NCBI GenBank assembly: GCA_963819885.1
Contig: CAWFXV010000024.1
Location: 186,001 to 250,000, forward strand
Reading direction: 5' to 3'
Source: JACVRX01 sp963819885
GTDB lineage: Bacteria; Actinomycetota; Actinomycetes; Jiangellales; Jiangellaceae
DNA length: 64,000 bases
The notes under the pieces are model-generated. The model saw only the letters and a program-made list of their open reading frames with translations, ran no database searches and was not told the DNA's origin. This document shows, one piece after another, positions 61,948-64,000 of the stretch (its first letter is position 1; each line of letters opens with the position of its first letter). The position numbers and the translations under genes were made by a program.

Positions 61948-63091
61948 GGGAGGTCAGCTCCGCCCGCCATGCTCTGGTCAAGGCGGCCTGGTCGGTGCCG
62001 AGAATCTGGCCCAAGGCAGCGTCGATCCCGGCTGAATTCCCGGCACCGACCGCTCGGTAGACAGCGACGACGTCGGCAGCGCCGTACTCGGAGACGAGCA
62101 GACGCACGGCCAGGTGAGCGCCTTCGTACGCCATGGTCGCCCGGCTCGGGTCGTCGAATGCGTCGTCGTCAGGCAGTCCGGGCGGAGCGCCCTCCTCCCG
62201 GACCTGCCGAACGGCGCCGTCGACCGCACGGCCGACGTCGGCCCCCGCCTCGCGATACCCCGCGTAGTCGGCCAGGCCCTCGGATAGCCAGCGAGGAGCC
62301 GCTGCCAGGCCCAGGGTGGCGACATGGAAGGCCTCGTGTCCGAACACAGCGGTGCGTGTCGCGGGGTCCAGCCGGGTAAGGACCTCTGCGTCGGCCAAGA
62401 CCCGCACCGGGCCGCCTGCCGTTCCTGGCCGACCCGCCACACTCGTCACCGCTGCCATGCCGGCTCTGACACCCGTTGGGTCCATGCGACCGGCCTGCTC
62501 CCAGGTCTCGGGAATCACCAAGACCACCCGTGGCGGCGGTTGGCTCAACAATCTGCCGACCGATGCGGCCGCGTGCTCCAGTTCGGCGGCATAGGTGTCC
62601 AGCCGGTCAGCGGGGCCGGCGCCCACCACGAGGGCGTTCGGTCCAGACACCGTCGCCGCACCGGCGATTTCCCACGGAGGCATCGGAGTCGTGGTGGAGC
62701 CGGCTACCAGCAGGTTCGCCGTCAGGTCCAGTACGGCGCCGACCACCGCGTCGGTCCGCTCCCCCACAAGCCGGTATCGAACCTGGACCGCCGCCCGCCA
62801 GGAGTGATCCGATGCCCGCTCGAGGCTGGTCAGCTGTTCCGACCACGCGTCGAGGTTCAGCCGCTCCAGCGACTCGAACAGGGCCATTTGTGTGTCTGCG
62901 GGTTCGGCGACGGTCGCGCGCCATGCGTCGGCATCGGCCGATCGCACGGCCTGTTCGCGCCGAGCGAGGATCTGCTCGATCTCGGGTTGAACCTCGGCAA
63001 CCGGCGCGGCCGAGCCGGCGACCGGAACCGACCCGACCAGGACACCCAACGCAGCCGCCGCAAGGCCTAGCACGGCGACCTGGCGGCTCAT
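61934..63091 (-). CDS. secreted gluzincin-type peptidase (peptidase MA-like)
   Basis: 385-aa exported protein. N-terminal signal sequence (VAVLGLAAAALGVLVGSVPVAG, Ala-rich cleavage). The N-terminal half resembles an NTF2-like fold (ILARREQAVRSADADAWRAT). The C-terminal half has an HExxH motif in FGHEAFHVAT and a downstream Glu in WLSEGLADYAGYRE, the gluzincin arrangement of the peptidase MA-like families. Substrate unknown. Overlaps the M48 gene by 14 bases; the pair may act together at the envelope. Confidence 0.8.
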   Translation of the reverse strand: MSRQVAVLGLAAAALGVLVGSVPVAGSAAPVAEVQPEIEQILARREQAVRSADADAWRATVAEPADTQMALFESLERLNLDAWSEQLTSLERASDHSWRAAVQVRYRLVGERTDAVVGAVLDLTANLLVAGSTTTPMPPWEIAGAATVSGPNALVVGAGPADRLDTYAAELEHAAASVGRLLSQPPPRVVLVIPETWEQAGRMDPTGVRAGMAAVTSVAGRPGTAGGPVRVLADAEVLTRLDPATRTAVFGHEAFHVATLGLAAAPRWLSEGLADYAGYREAGADVGRAVDGAVRQVREEGAPPGLPDDDAFDDPSRATMAYEGAHLAVRLLVSEYGAADVVAVYRAVGAGNSAGIDAALGQILGTDQAALTRAWRAELTSLAAR

Positions 63092-63121
63092 CCACCGATC
63101 GTAAGGTCACGGGCATCCCGG

Positions 63122-64000
63122 TCAGCCGGGTCGGGTGGCTCCGGAGAACGGCATGTAGGAGATCGGATCGACACTCACGACGTCACCTGGATGGGTGGCA
63201 TGGACCACCTGCCCGTTCCCCAGGGCGATGCCGACGTGGCTGATCGGACTGTAGAAGAACACCAGGTCACCGGGCTCCAGCTGGCTGAGCGAGACCCGGG
63301 TCCCCACGCCGATCTGAGCGCCGGACGACCTCGGCAGCGAAACCCCCGCCTGCGCCCAAGCCATCATGGTCAGCCCGGAGCAGTCCCAGGCGTTCGGGCC
63401 CTCGGCACCGTAGCTATAGGGCTCGCCGAGCTGAGCCAGCGCGAAGTCGACGGCGATCTTGCCCTTGCCGGAAGCAGGGACGTCGGGGAACGTCTCGCTG
63501 CCGCCGCCTCGACTGGCCCGTTCCGCCGCGGCCGCACGTTCACGCGCGACGCGTTCGGCCTCGAGCTGGGCTCGTTCCTCGGCTTCTAAGCTGTCGAGCA
63601 GCTTCTGGGCGTCGGCAAGGTACTCGTCGAGGGTGGCCTGCTGCTGGGCAAGGTCGGCCTCGACGGCGTGCAGGCGGCTGAGCTCCTCGTCGGCGAGCAG
63701 CCGACTTTGTTCGAGCCGCTGTTGCTCGGCGGCGACGGCATCGAGCTGCTCAGAACGCTGGTGAGTGTATGCGTCGATCGCCGACGCCTTGGCCAGGAAC
63801 TCCGCGGGGTCGTCGGCCACGAGTGCATTCACCGTCGGGTCGATGCCGCCCGCTCGGTACGTGGCGGCTGCGAACCCACCCATCTCGGCGACGAGGTCGT
63901 CGACCTTTGCCTGCTGGCTTGCGACTGCTGCCTCTGCCTTGGCCAGGCTGCGCTTGACCTCCGCGAGCTCGTCGGTGGCCGCGTGGTAGCGCTCGGTGGT
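63122..64000 (-). CDS. NlpC/P60 peptidoglycan endopeptidase, 5' end cut by the window
   Basis: At least 292 aa; the frame stays open to the window edge. The N-terminal part is a long coiled coil (KAEAAVASQQAKVDDLVAEM and later LEQSRLLADEELSRLHAVEA). The C-terminal NlpC/P60 domain has catalytic Cys in NAWDCSGLTMMAW, His in ISHVGIALGNG and the third residue in VVHATHPG. It cleaves D-Glu-mDAP type bonds in peptidoglycan. Position matches M. tuberculosis Rv2190c. A methionine at 63883 is internal, not the start. Confidence 0.9.
   Translation of the reverse strand, partial: TTERYHAATDELAEVKRSLAKAEAAVASQQAKVDDLVAEMGGFAAATYRAGGIDPTVNALVADDPAEFLAKASAIDAYTHQRSEQLDAVAAEQQRLEQSRLLADEELSRLHAVEADLAQQQATLDEYLADAQKLLDSLEAEERAQLEAERVARERAAAAERASRGGGSETFPDVPASGKGKIAVDFALAQLGEPYSYGAEGPNAWDCSGLTMMAWAQAGVSLPRSSGAQIGVGTRVSLSQLEPGDLVFFYSPISHVGIALGNGQVVHATHPGDVVSVDPISYMPFSGATRPG

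Overview
The window is a contiguous, very GC-rich piece of chromosome from an actinobacterium (Actinomycetota). Support comes from the content: SepH, a coproporphyrin-type ferrochelatase with a C-terminal Cys cluster, topoisomerase IV next to the principal sigma factor, an MprAB-HtrA-like cluster, PknL with PASTA repeats, the PimB'-like mannosyltransferase and many actinobacteria-restricted DUF families. Both topoisomerase IV subunits are present, which argues against Mycobacterium itself. A Frankia/Nakamurella/Streptomyces-like lineage is my best guess; genus cannot be told. I found no rRNA, tRNA, CRISPR array, prophage or insertion sequence, and coding density is high.

Layout. 0-25.8 kb resembles the Streptomyces hemH-sepH-parC-parE-hrdB neighbourhood as I remember it: IMPase and ferrochelatase (coupled), MFS transporter and sugar-lactone oxidase (coupled), sepH, an ECF sigma factor with a small partner, a phosphodiesterase-like gene and DUF5998, a GNAT/acyl-CoA synthetase fusion, parC, a zinc-type adenylate kinase, arginine deiminase, a sucrase/ferredoxin-like protein, aldo/keto reductase, parE, DUF7455, DUF456, an ATP-grasp protein and the principal sigma factor. 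25.9-43 kb is a mixed stress and repair region: GAF/SpoIIE phosphatase, HhH-GPD, UspA, patatin, acyltransferase, DNA polymerase IV, an MprA/MprB/HtrA-like envelope-stress cluster, ATP-dependent DNA ligase, small membrane proteins, SURF1, PAC2, a HEPN protein and a CrtI-type oxidoreductase. 43-64 kb resembles the Mycobacterium tuberculosis Rv2172c-Rv2190c region: metF, prenyl diphosphate synthase, pknL, two unrelated DAHP synthases, PPi-dependent phosphofructokinase, acyltransferase, ROK glucokinase, SRPBCC protein, pimB', two metalloproteases and an NlpC/P60 hydrolase cut by the window edge.

How the parts work together. Housekeeping themes are chromosome topology (ParC/ParE), transcription (principal sigma), cell division and envelope (SepH, PknL, PimB', NlpC/P60, prenyl synthase, acyltransferases), aromatic amino-acid entry (AroF and AroG types) and stress response. 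The clearest regulatory logic is in the MprAB-HtrA-like cluster: the same 8-bp direct repeat at 11-bp pitch lies at the same distance from the -10 region of both the response regulator and the protease.

Notable oddities. Single-base frameshifts interrupt the principal sigma factor, the sensor kinase and the HtrA-like protease, and a compensated shift lies in a SIMPL protein; assembly error is the leading explanation. Several structured intergenic elements stand out: a 48-bp repeat used at two convergent junctions, a 24-bp-arm inverted repeat beginning in the dinB stop codon, a 15-bp-arm inverted repeat before pknL, and a 26-bp operator-like palindrome before the ATP-grasp gene. Many genes have a TANNNT hexamer 6-8 nt before the start codon, as expected of leaderless transcripts.
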